This document shows, in pieces, positions 19,520-28,400 of a DNA stretch of 63,813 nt. The notes beneath the pieces are model-generated. The model saw only the letters and a list, made by a program, of their open reading frames with translations, was not told where the DNA came from and did not search any database. Within the stretch, counting starts at the first letter, position 1; the number at the start of each line of letters is the position of its first letter. The DNA lies in the NCBI RefSeq assembly GCF_014222285.1, contig NZ_JACKZS010000018.1:1-63813 (forward strand). Direction: 5' to 3'. The position numbers were made by a program, and so were the translations under genes. The stretch comes from Nostoc sp. UCD121. GTDB lineage: Bacteria > Cyanobacteriota > Cyanobacteriia > Cyanobacteriales > Nostocaceae.

Positions 19520-19984
19520 ATGAAAATCGCTATTGGCAGTGATGAACGCACCAACCTAACTGATCGCATACTGGAAGAACTTAAGCAGCGCGGGCATGAA
19601 GTTATAGTCTTTGGTTCCTTAGCTGAGAATGATTTAGAAGTTGATTGGCCCCTCAGCTGTAGTAAAGTTGCTTTGGCAGTAGCAACCCAAAAAGCAGATG
19701 AGGGGATTGTCTTTTGTTGGACTGGTACTGGTGCATCTATTGCCGCCAACAAAGTTTTAGGGATACGTGCGGCATTATGCCATGATGCTGAAACTGCACG
19801 TGGGGCACGTATTTGGAATCATGCGAATGTCCTAGTATTAAGTTTACGTGCCACTACAGAAGCGATCGCAAAAGAAATATTAGATGCCTGGTTTAGCACG
19901 CCCTTTTCTGAAGATGAGTGGAACATCTTGCAAATGGAGCGGATTAGACAGTTAGAGAAAAGTGCTTTATTTCAGCAATCTTAG
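19520..19984 (+). CDS. RpiB/LacA/LacB-family sugar-phosphate isomerase
   Basis: The start at 19520 is chosen over 19490 because AAGGGGGA (19508-19515) is a good ribosome-binding site just before it and the protein then begins MKIAIGSDE as in the family. The 154-residue product has the phosphate-binding GTGASIAANK and the catalytic-type Cys in GIVFCWTGTG, as in ribose-5-phosphate isomerase B. The usual SDHAG motif reads SDERT, so a conserved active-site His is absent and the activity may differ. Its last 18 bp overlap the 3' end of the opposite-strand coaT gene. Confidence 0.8.
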   Translation: MKIAIGSDERTNLTDRILEELKQRGHEVIVFGSLAENDLEVDWPLSCSKVALAVATQKADEGIVFCWTGTGASIAANKVLGIRAALCHDAETARGARIWNHANVLVLSLRATTEAIAKEILDAWFSTPFSEDEWNILQMERIRQLEKSALFQQS

Positions 19985-21880
19985 ACCACTGAGGGTCACT
20001 AGTACTGTAGAACCTTCATGCCCAATCACGCCAATAGGTAAGTTAATACTTCCTAAAAAGTTGCCCACCAAAAGCAACATAATAAAACTCAACGCTACAA
20101 ACATATTCTGTTTGACTATGGATTGCGATCGCCTTCCCAAATGCATCGCCACGGCAATTTTTTCTAACTTGTCTGCCATCAGTACTATATCTGCGGTTTC
20201 CAATGCCACATCGCTACCAGATATTCCCATCGCTATACCCACAGATGCTTGGGCTAAAGCTGGTGCATCATTAATTCCATCGCCCACCATTGCCACAGTT
20301 TGATACTTTTGCTGTAAAAGGCGGATAACATCTAGCTTATCTTCTGGTAGAAGGTGAGCATATACCTGATCGATTCCTACAGCTTTGGCGACACTTTGAG
20401 CAGTTTCTTCATTATCTCCAGTTAACATGACAATTTGCTCAATTCCCAGTTGCTTCAAGCGAGAAATGGTTGCGCCTGCTTGCGATCTTACTTCATCTGC
20501 GATCGCAATTACACCCATTACTTCTGCTATATTTCCCTGTGCTACCCAAACCACAGTTTTACCTTCTTGCTCCAAAGATTGAGCCATTTCTCGCAATTCT
20601 TCAGGTAAATTTGTGACATACTTTTGCACAAAAACAGCATTGCCTACAATTATCTGTTGTTCTTGAGCAATTCCCACAATTCCCTGTCCAGGTATGGCTT
20701 GCACTTGGATTGCACCAACCAAATCCAAATCACTAGCCGCTTGCACAATTGCCTTACCGATGGGATGTTCTGAATAGGATTCCACACTAGCGGCGGCTTT
20801 TAATACATCTTGTTGGGTGTATTTATTTATTGCAATTACTTGGAATACCTGCACTTGTCCTGTTGTCAGAGTACCAGTTTTATCAAATGCGATCGCACGG
20901 ACTTTGCCAATCTTCTCCAACTGCGCCCCATTCTTAAACAAAATCCCCTGTCTTGCACCATTAGCTATTCCTGAAAGCAGGGTGGGCATAATTGCAGCCA
21001 TCAACGCACAGGGAGAAGCCACCACAAGGAAAGTTAAGGCGCGATAAATTGTTGTTTCCCAATCCCAACCCCAAAGAAATGGCGGTAAAGTTGCCAGTAA
21101 TATCCCGGCTACTACAATGACTTTGGCATATCCTTTTTCAAAGCGATCGATAAACTCTTGCGAAGGTGGTGCTTCTGTTTGCGCTTGTTCTACCAAGCGA
21201 ATCACGCGCTGAATTAAACTGCTTTGGGCTGGTTTGTGTACCTTAATCTGCAATGCACCATAGCCGTTAAGTGTGCCGGCAAAAACTTCTGCGCCCACCG
21301 TCTTCTCTACAGGTAAAGACTCACCTGTAATTGCAGCTTGATTCAGGGTGCTGTAACCAGATAAAATTATCCCATCAGTAGGAATTAGCTCTCCGGGTTT
21401 TACAACAATCTCATCACCTACTTTTAACTGACTAATAGGAATTTCCTCTTCCCTTCCCTGAAGCAAAACTCTTGCTGTATCTGGTGTCAGGCTCATCAAA
21501 CTTCTGATACTGCGCTCAGTTCTCTGCATCGCATAGCCTTCTAATGCGCCACTGATAGCAAAGATCAGAATCAAAATTGCCCCATCAATAATTAGATGAT
21601 ATTCTCTTCGCCATAAGCCGAGACTTGCAGCACCAATGGCGGCGACAATCATCAGCAAATCTACATCAAGTTCTTTTTCTTTGAAAAGGGTAGTCAATCC
21701 TTCCCGCGCACTTTCGTAACCACCAATTACATAAGCGGCAGGTAGTAACAGGAACGCCAATCCCAACCAACCGAGATGCAAGGCGAACCATCCGAAAAAT
21801 AATAGCAACCCACACAAAAGTGCTGCTAAGGTATCTGCGTGTTCTCTGGTGAATTGGTTAAAACGTTGGGGGTAGAGCAT
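19967..21880 (-). CDS. coaT: Cobalt-type P1B ATPase (CoaT-like), SPC motif
   Basis: A 637-residue metal-exporting P-type ATPase. It lacks an N-terminal metal-binding domain, has the SPC motif at residues 289-291 (VVASPCALMAA) instead of CPC, the actuator TGES (185-188), phosphorylation site DKTGTLTTG (D333), the SEHPIGKAI nucleotide-site motif and GDGIND. SPC without a heavy-metal-associated domain marks the P1B-4 group (cobalt and related divalent ions). The gene encoding a CoaR-type regulator lies 2 kb away and a MerR-type promoter dyad sits 38 bp upstream, as for coaT of Synechocystis. It exports excess Co(II) across the inner membrane. Confidence 0.9.
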   Translation of the reverse strand: MLYPQRFNQFTREHADTLAALLCGLLLFFGWFALHLGWLGLAFLLLPAAYVIGGYESAREGLTTLFKEKELDVDLLMIVAAIGAASLGLWRREYHLIIDGAILILIFAISGALEGYAMQRTERSIRSLMSLTPDTARVLLQGREEEIPISQLKVGDEIVVKPGELIPTDGIILSGYSTLNQAAITGESLPVEKTVGAEVFAGTLNGYGALQIKVHKPAQSSLIQRVIRLVEQAQTEAPPSQEFIDRFEKGYAKVIVVAGILLATLPPFLWGWDWETTIYRALTFLVVASPCALMAAIMPTLLSGIANGARQGILFKNGAQLEKIGKVRAIAFDKTGTLTTGQVQVFQVIAINKYTQQDVLKAAASVESYSEHPIGKAIVQAASDLDLVGAIQVQAIPGQGIVGIAQEQQIIVGNAVFVQKYVTNLPEELREMAQSLEQEGKTVVWVAQGNIAEVMGVIAIADEVRSQAGATISRLKQLGIEQIVMLTGDNEETAQSVAKAVGIDQVYAHLLPEDKLDVIRLLQQKYQTVAMVGDGINDAPALAQASVGIAMGISGSDVALETADIVLMADKLEKIAVAMHLGRRSQSIVKQNMFVALSFIMLLLVGNFLGSINLPIGVIGHEGSTVLVTLSGLRLLK

Positions 21881-21907
21881 GAAAGGTAAATTTATAGTGA
21901 CTCTCTT

Positions 21908-21949
21908 ACGCTAAACCTTGACATTAATGTTAATGTCAATGTTTATAAT
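21908..21949. promoter_or_regulatory. MerR-type (CoaR) operator with 20-bp-spacer promoters on both strands
   Basis: A 10-2-10 dyad, TTGACATTAA (21918-21927), TG, TTAATGTCAA (21930-21939). Read minus, TTGACA (21934-21939) is followed after 20 bp by TAGCGT (21908-21913), 28 bp from the coaT ATG. Read plus, TTGACA (21918-21923) is followed after 20 bp by a perfect TATAAT (21944-21949). Over-long 19-20 bp spacers holding a dyad are the hallmark of MerR-family promoters. The plus-strand promoter now points to the ATPase gene at 22149. Confidence 0.8.
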
Positions 21950-21965
21950 GATTTTGAAACGCAAA

Positions 21966-22022
21966 GGGGAGGCAGCGCGTTGCGGGGGTTCCCCCCGTTG
22001 TAGCGACTGCCGTCGCGCTGAG
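21966..22022. repeat. GC-rich palindromic Nostoc-type repeat
   Basis: Contains GGGGGTTCCCCCC and the GCGACTGCCGTCGCGC palindrome, far more GC-rich than the flanks. It separates the CoaR-type promoter from the ATPase gene. Fragments of similar palindromes occur near 31350, 42735 and 51960. Confidence 0.6.
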
Positions 22023-22148
22023 GGAAGCGCAGAAGTACGCAGAGTTAAATCTTTATCTGTGTTCTTGAAGCATTTTTCAAAAGCGGGATGTGGGTAAATC
22101 GGACGATTTAACTGTTAGCTTTAAAATTGCACTAGTAGGAAAAAATCT

Positions 22149-23279
22149 ATGTTAAAGCGAATATATATTGATAACTTTCGCGGGTTGGTAAATTTCGAGA
22201 TGAATTTTGACTCGATTAACCTGTTTCTTGGTGGTAATGGAACAGGTAAATCAACTGTTTTTGAAGCCTTACGGAAAATTCAAACCTTTGTAAGTGGTCG
22301 TAAAAACCTAGAAGAAATTTTTGAATATACTGACTGTACTCGCTGGCAGACTTTACAAATTCAGCGTTTTGAGTTAGAAATTACTGGTAATAATGGTCAT
22401 TACAGATATGAATTGGCTATTAGACATAATCAAAATAAAAATCATATTGAATATGAACGTCTCTGGTTTAATAACCAAATATTGCTAAAATTAGAGGAAA
22501 ATGTATTTCAATTTTTTCGAGAAGATACTTCTGAATTAGGAAACATTCCCTTCCCTTCCTCTATTTCAGACTTTATTTCTCTAGTATCGTTGTTTTCTGT
22601 CAATACTAATAGTACGAAGCTAGCTTGGTTTGCAAAAAGAATGCAGCGATTCATTATTGTACAAATTATTCCTAGTCTTATGGCTAATGGCAGCGAAAAG
22701 GAAGAAATAAGTCTAGATTTTAGAATGGAAAATTTTGTTTCTTGGTATCGGTATATTTCAGAAGATCAAGGTAAAATTTCTGAACTTATGAAAATTCTAC
22801 AAGATGTTTTAGAGGGTTTTGTAAGTTTTAAATTTGAACAGTTTAGTGAAAGATATCGAACTTTAAAATTGCGATTTACAACAGGTGAAGATAAAAAAAA
22901 TATTATTGATTATCGTTTTAGCGAATTATCTGATGGACAAAAAGTGCTAATTGCTCTTTATACCCTTGTTTATTGTACTCAGTCTGAAGATTACACGCTA
23001 TGTATTGATGAACCAGAGAATTTTTTAGCCCTGCCAGAAATTCAGCCTTGGCTGGTTCAGCTTTATGACTTTTGTAGTGAGCAAAAAATCCAGGCTTTGC
23101 TAATTTCTCATCATCCTGAATTAATTAATTATCTTTTAGCATCGCCCATAGGTTATTGGTTTGAGCGTCAGAGTAATGCTCCTGTGCGAGTGAAAAAAAT
23201 TAGTAATGAAGTTGCTGAAAATACTGGATTACCCATTTCAGAACTGATTGCGCGGGGTTGGCTTTATGAATCGGCGTAG
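22149..23279 (+). CDS. AAA family ATPase of the RecF/OLD-like (AAA_21) type
   Basis: A 376-residue SMC/ABC-type ATPase. It starts MLKRIYIDNFRGLVNFEM, with Walker A GGNGTGKST (28-36). The ABC signature is SELSDGQK, Walker B is LCIDEPENFLAL (near residue 285) and the H-loop is LISHHPEL. The middle is long and helical and has no nuclease domain. The next gene, overlapping by 14 bp, encodes a TOPRIM-like protein. Together they look like an OLD-type ATPase and nuclease encoded separately. OLD-like pairs are commonly anti-phage; that role is inference. The module lies between coaT and coaR, is AT-rich compared with both, and was probably inserted. Confidence 0.85.
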   Translation: MLKRIYIDNFRGLVNFEMNFDSINLFLGGNGTGKSTVFEALRKIQTFVSGRKNLEEIFEYTDCTRWQTLQIQRFELEITGNNGHYRYELAIRHNQNKNHIEYERLWFNNQILLKLEENVFQFFREDTSELGNIPFPSSISDFISLVSLFSVNTNSTKLAWFAKRMQRFIIVQIIPSLMANGSEKEEISLDFRMENFVSWYRYISEDQGKISELMKILQDVLEGFVSFKFEQFSERYRTLKLRFTTGEDKKNIIDYRFSELSDGQKVLIALYTLVYCTQSEDYTLCIDEPENFLALPEIQPWLVQLYDFCSEQKIQALLISHHPELINYLLASPIGYWFERQSNAPVRVKKISNEVAENTGLPISELIARGWLYESA

Positions 23280-23916
23280 AGTACAGATTGTAATTCTGTG
23301 TGAGGATAAGCAACAAGAAGTTTTTGCTCGGCATTTTCTGAAAAAACGAGGTTTTATTTTAGATAGAAATCTCAGAATTGAAATTTGCCCAAAAGGTGCA
23401 GGAGAGCAGTTTGTCAGAAAACGTTATCCCGCAGAGGTGAAAGCATACAGCACTTCTGGCAGCTATGAGGTACATCATCCTTAAAGCTAAAAGCTATGGT
23501 AGAAGAGGGGCAAGAAGAAAAACTGTATTGCATAATAGCGGGAAGCGCTGTATCGGAGCAAAAACTATATTTCAGGAATGCTTGTGGTTTTGATTGATGC
23601 AGATAAGAAAACGGTAGAGGAAAGGCTGAAGAAATTAGATGATGCACTGATAGAAGATTTACAGCAGATTCGCCAGGCTAAAGAAGCGATCGCAATATTT
23701 ATCCCTAAAAGAAATATTGAAACTTGGATACATTATTTACAAGGTGAAACTGTTGATGAAGAAACAGAATATTCAAAATTTAACAATGAGTCAGTTTGCA
23801 AGCCGTATGTAGAAAACTTGGTAAATCAGTGCTATCACGGTTTAGATGAAAATGCACCGCCATCTCTTCAGGCGGCTTGTGAAGAGTTACAAAGAATTTT
23901 GCCGTTGTTGGAGTAA
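23266..23916 (+). pseudogene. TOPRIM-like partner gene, split by a 103-bp MITE
   Basis: The first part (23266-23484; in frame from MNRRRVQIVILCEDKQQE) and the second part (about 23551-23916; YRSKNYISG, then MLVVLIDADKK) are the two halves of one gene of about 182 codons. They share the same reading frame. Between them a 103-bp element plus a TA duplication adds 105 bp, keeping the frame but bringing stops (first TAA 23482-23484). The N-terminal Glu of CEDKQQE and the DAD of LIDADKK correspond to the TOPRIM acidic residues. The rest (IFIPKRNIETWIHYLQG) resembles a nuclease-associated C-terminus. The second half might still be made from ATG 23578. Confidence 0.75.
23448..23550. mobile_element. 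MITE with TA target duplication (103 bp)
   Basis: It is flanked by TA (23446-23447 and 23551-23552). The left end CAGCACTTCTGGC and the right end read inward, CAGCGCTTCCCGC, are imperfect terminal inverted repeats (10 of 13). Removing the element and one TA restores the codons for A-Y-R-S-K. TA duplication and short inverted repeats fit IS630/Tc1-mariner-type MITEs; the parent transposase is not in the window. Confidence 0.8.
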
Positions 23917-23919
23917 ATC

Positions 23920-25050
23920 ATGAACGCTGGTTGCTTAACTATTAAAGAACTCACAGATGCAGTTGGCGGTGGTTTAACTCCGCGAATGGTGCGTCATTAC
24001 CATCAATTGGGACTGTTACCGCAACCAGTGCGATCGCGCAGCAATTACCGTCTCTACACCAAAAAAGATGTTCTCCGCTTACAACGGATTGTTGCACTCA
24101 AGCAGCAAGGGTTTCAGCTAAACCATATCCGCAATATTTTGGAGGTGGAACCAGAAGCCGACACAACTGTTAACCTGATGGGACAACTCCAGCAGCAATA
24201 TCGGGCGGTGATGCAACAAATTTCTCAATTGCGACAAACTGCATCAGCATTAGAAGGATTATTGGGGCGCGATCGCCATTGTCAAATTATCCAGGCGGAA
24301 GTTCTGGCACAACTCAAGTTACTTGATGTCGAAACCCAAGCTGGATTGGGGGGATTGGAAAATCTCTGGAGTGGTTTGGATGCAGAAATTCATACCCACT
24401 CGGAAGCTTTTTCAGAATCGCTACAACGCTTACTACCAGATTTATCTCAGCGTTCGGAAATTGAACAACACTTAATTTCTCAGTTGGTTTTGGCTTGTGG
24501 CGATGTCAGTTTAGTATCCTTTGTAAAATTAAGCCGAGATGCGATCGCAGCTAGTCGAAAAGCCTTATCTTCAAGCTGTCAAATTGTTGTCGATACCCAA
24601 ACCGTTGCTGCTGCTTTAGATCAAACCCGATTACTTCACTTGGGATGCAGCACTGAAACCTTAATTGATAATCCCCACATTACCACCGCCACAGAAGCAG
24701 AAGCAGCTTTTTGGCAACATCGAGAATGGCGATCAAAATTGCTGCAAGTAAATCCAGGTTGCGTGCTGGTAGTTGGTTATGCTCCCTCAGTCCTTGTAGA
24801 AGTTTGTGACGCGATTAGCAATCAAAAAATTCAGCCAGCATTAGTAATTGGAATGCCCATTGGCTTTAGTCATGCTCCCGCAGCCAAACGGCAACTGATG
24901 CAACAAGGGATACCTTTTATTACAGTTGCAGGAACTTTGGGAGGTGGCGCTTTAGCTGCAACGGCTTTAAATGCTTTGGTGGAGTCACTAATTGATAAGC
25001 CCGATTGTCATTGTTATCTCAAAAATATAGTAGATTCCTCTGAATGCTGA
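23920..25050 (+). CDS. coaR: CoaR-type MerR regulator with a precorrin isomerase-like domain
   Basis: A 376-residue cobalt-responsive regulator. Residues 1-75 are a MerR DNA-binding domain (LTIKELTDAVGGGLTPRMVRHYHQLGLL, GFQLNHIRNILE), followed by a coiled coil (80-110). Residues about 185-355 match precorrin-8X methylmutase/CbiC (KLSRDAIAASRKALSSSC, IGMPIGFSHAPAAKRQLM, TVAGTLGGGALAATALNAL). The C-terminus has C363-H364-C365, the Cys-His-Cys motif used by CoaR of Synechocystis for cobalt. It would activate coaT. The gene now follows the ATPase/TOPRIM module by 3 bp and has lost direct adjacency to its operator. Confidence 0.92.
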   Translation: MNAGCLTIKELTDAVGGGLTPRMVRHYHQLGLLPQPVRSRSNYRLYTKKDVLRLQRIVALKQQGFQLNHIRNILEVEPEADTTVNLMGQLQQQYRAVMQQISQLRQTASALEGLLGRDRHCQIIQAEVLAQLKLLDVETQAGLGGLENLWSGLDAEIHTHSEAFSESLQRLLPDLSQRSEIEQHLISQLVLACGDVSLVSFVKLSRDAIAASRKALSSSCQIVVDTQTVAAALDQTRLLHLGCSTETLIDNPHITTATEAEAAFWQHREWRSKLLQVNPGCVLVVGYAPSVLVEVCDAISNQKIQPALVIGMPIGFSHAPAAKRQLMQQGIPFITVAGTLGGGALAATALNALVESLIDKPDCHCYLKNIVDSSEC

Positions 25051-25429
25051 ACAATAAGTACTCAATTAACACAATAAAATACTCAGTATTCAGCATGACT
25101 GAAAATAATATTGTTAAATAATATTGAATTTGCTACACTTTACCAGTTTTAGTAATTCAATAATTCATAATTGTGGCCATAAGCTACCAACTTGGTATAA
25201 GTTGCAATATAAATTAGAACATTTTATAGTAAACAGACTCTGGCAATTAGAGTATAAATTATCATGCTATACAATCTCAGTCCAAGTATAAATCAATATA
25301 AGTGCGCTGAAGGAACTTAGAACTAAAGAGAACTCAGATGTATAATTAGCGCGTCTCCTCCATAATCTTTAACAAGATTGTGGGTTAAGACTGGTAGGCT
25401 TTCTATTTTTTACTTTAATTAAGGGGCTT
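25051..25429. other. Spacer after coaR
   Basis: 379 bp without a gene. ATGCTGAA (25044-25051) and TTCAGCAT (25089-25096) can pair just after coaR. The remainder is AT-rich, with no promoter I can name. Confidence 0.4.
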
Positions 25430-28400
25430 ATGTGGCAACAAGAAAAAAAAGATACTTCGATAATCAGGCTGATACTATGGGTTGCTTTAGCTACAACTCC
25501 TATGGCAGCAGGTTTGCTGGTATCAGAACCTATACTGGCGCAATCTAAAACTGAGTCTCCTTCTTTTACACTGCCGCAAACAGTGCAGAATGGAACGACA
25601 ATTCGGATTGATGGTTCAAATAGTTTGGGTGCAATCAACCAAAGTCTGAAAGATAATTTTGAAAAACAGTTTTCGGGTACTAAGGTTGAAGTTGCCGCTA
25701 ATGGCACTGATACAGCACTGAAAGATTTGTTAGATGGCAAAATTGACATCGTAGCAATGGGGCGTGGTTTGACACCAGAAGAAAAAGCTCAGGGACTAGA
25801 GCAAGTCCGCTTGCGCCGTGAGAAGATTGCGATCGTAGTCAGCGCAGATAATCCTTTCAAAGGAAGCTTGACTAGTAGGCAATTTGCTCGGATTTTCCGG
25901 GGACAAATTACAAATTGGTCACAATTAGGAGCGCCTCCAGGGAAAATTCGGTTAATCGACCACCCGAACACAAGTGAGACTCGCAATACTTTTCGCACTT
26001 ATCCAGCCTTCAAGACTGCTGAATTTGCTACAGGGTCTAGTGCTACCCAACTAACTGAGGATAATACCGCAGAAATCATTAAACAACTGGGTAAAGATGG
26101 CATCAGCTATGTGTTAGCTAATCAGGTGTCGAAGCTGCAAAATGTGCGAGTTCTGCAATTACATCAAGCCTTGCCAGATGATGCAAAATATCCCTTCTCG
26201 CAACCTTTAGTTTACGTTTACAAAAAAAATCCCAGCTTAAGCGTAGTAGATTTTCTTGGCTTTACCCTTGCACCCGCAGGACAGCAGGCTATAGAACAAG
26301 CAAGAACGGCTGAAGCAACTGCGATCGCAACCAACGTATCACAACCTATTGTCACGCCTTCTCCCAGTGCCCAGACAACACCTGCTGCGACAGCTTCCCC
26401 TAGTGCTACTGCTTCTGCATTTGCCGAACAGCCTTTTGTCGCTCCTGCCACTACTACACAAAAAAGCCCAATTGTAAACAAAGAAGTACCGTTTTGGGTA
26501 CTGTTACCTTTGTTTCTTGTTAGTGTAATTGCAGCGTTGGCCTGGTGGACTCTCGGAAAAAAACCATCATCCGATGAGAAAACAGACAACTTACCAGAAT
26601 CAAATCCTCATCCACCCGATCCAGAAGATGGAGAAACAGCAGTACTTAATGCCAGCACAGCTGCCTCCATTAACGGAGCTACGCTTGAAGAACAGCCAGT
26701 TTCACAATTCCAAGAGCAAGAAACCCCCGATCGCACTCCTTTCAATATCTATGCTCAAACCCAATCTGAACTGGCTGAAAATGGTACTCACGGAACATCC
26801 AATTTAGTCCAAGAGGCAACTAATGGCACTTCTAACCTCTATGAAGGCACAACCTCTACTCTAACTAATGGAGCGGGAGCCGCAGCTTTAACTGGTGGTG
26901 CGGCTTTAGCAACGGGCATCGGGACAGCTACCTGGTCTGCCTTTAACAACAAAGAAACAGAAACAAACGCCATTGATGAGACGATCGAGCTAAATAATTA
27001 TACTGAGACAAATCCACCCGATTCTGATGAGGTTGCATGGGATATAGAAGCCCCAGCAGCTGTAGTAAATACTCCATATCCTCACTTGGGAAATCTTCCC
27101 GAAGAAATATCTTCAGATGTAGAACTGCCTTCATCTGAGGTAACAGCCCCACTGTCCGAATTCCCAGATGTGCCAGAAGTAACATCTAGTTTGGAATATT
27201 GGGACACAGAAATTTCTGAAGATGAGATAGATGAGGAACTTCAAGCAGAATTGAACTGGCTACAGAGTATCACCTCAACTGAAGATACAGATGAATTCCC
27301 CTTATCAGACTCTGACGAAGTGGAACCTTCACCGTTACCACCATCTCCACTGCTCAATTTGCCAGAATTGCCAGATGTAGATGTATTCAATGTGGTAGCA
27401 GATGCAGCCGAACCTCCTATCGAGGTGGTAGACGAAGAATCTCAAACAGAGCCAACTGTTAGCGAAGGTGCTGCTGAGAATAATTCCATAGATTTTGCAG
27501 ACGTTGCGGCTTTAGCAGCAGGCGCAGGGATTGGAGCCTGGGCGATAAATCTGGGATCGGATACCCCAGGAGAAACTGATACTACGGTTGACAATGTGCC
27601 AATTGCAGCCGAAACAGCTATTGGTTTGGTAGATGCAGATGAAGAAAGCAGTATTGTGCTAACACCATATACTTCGACATCAGCTAATGTCTCTTGGAAA
27701 ATTTCTGAAACCAAGAAAGCAGAACTGTGGCAACAAGGCGGCTCTCAATTGGTAGTGCGACTGTATGATGTGACTGGCATTGACTTGAGTTATCAAACTC
27801 CCCAGCTTTTACAGCAGTATGAATGTACAGAGACAGCACACGATCGCTTAGTAGAGGTTCCCGCCAGCGATCGCGACTACATAGCTGAAATTGGTTATAT
27901 CGCTTATGGCGAGTACTGGTTATTGATCGCCCGTTCCGCAATTCTTCGTGTCTTCAGTCCTGTGAATCCAGATCCGATTGTTGAGGATGTGGCGATTGCG
28001 GATGAAACAGATATTCACTTGGGAGATGTTGAAGAAGAGAGTAGTATTGTGCTTACACCACATACTTCCACATCGGCTCATGTCTCTTGGGAAGTCTCCG
28101 AAACCAAGAAAGTAGCACTGCGTCAACAGGGCGGCTCTCAATTTATAGTGCGGATTTATGATGTGACTGGGATTGACTTGAGCCATCAAAGTCCTCAGCT
28201 TGTCAAGCAGTATGAATCTGAAGAGACAGTAAACGACGGGCTGGCGGATGTTCCCGCCAGCGATCGCGATTATATAGCTGAAATTGGTTATCTCGCTGAT
28301 GGCGAACGCTGGTTATTCATCGCCCGTTCAGCAGTTGTTCATTTCTCCAGTCCTGTGCATCCAGATCCCGTCGTTGAGAATGTGGCGATTGCGGATAAAA

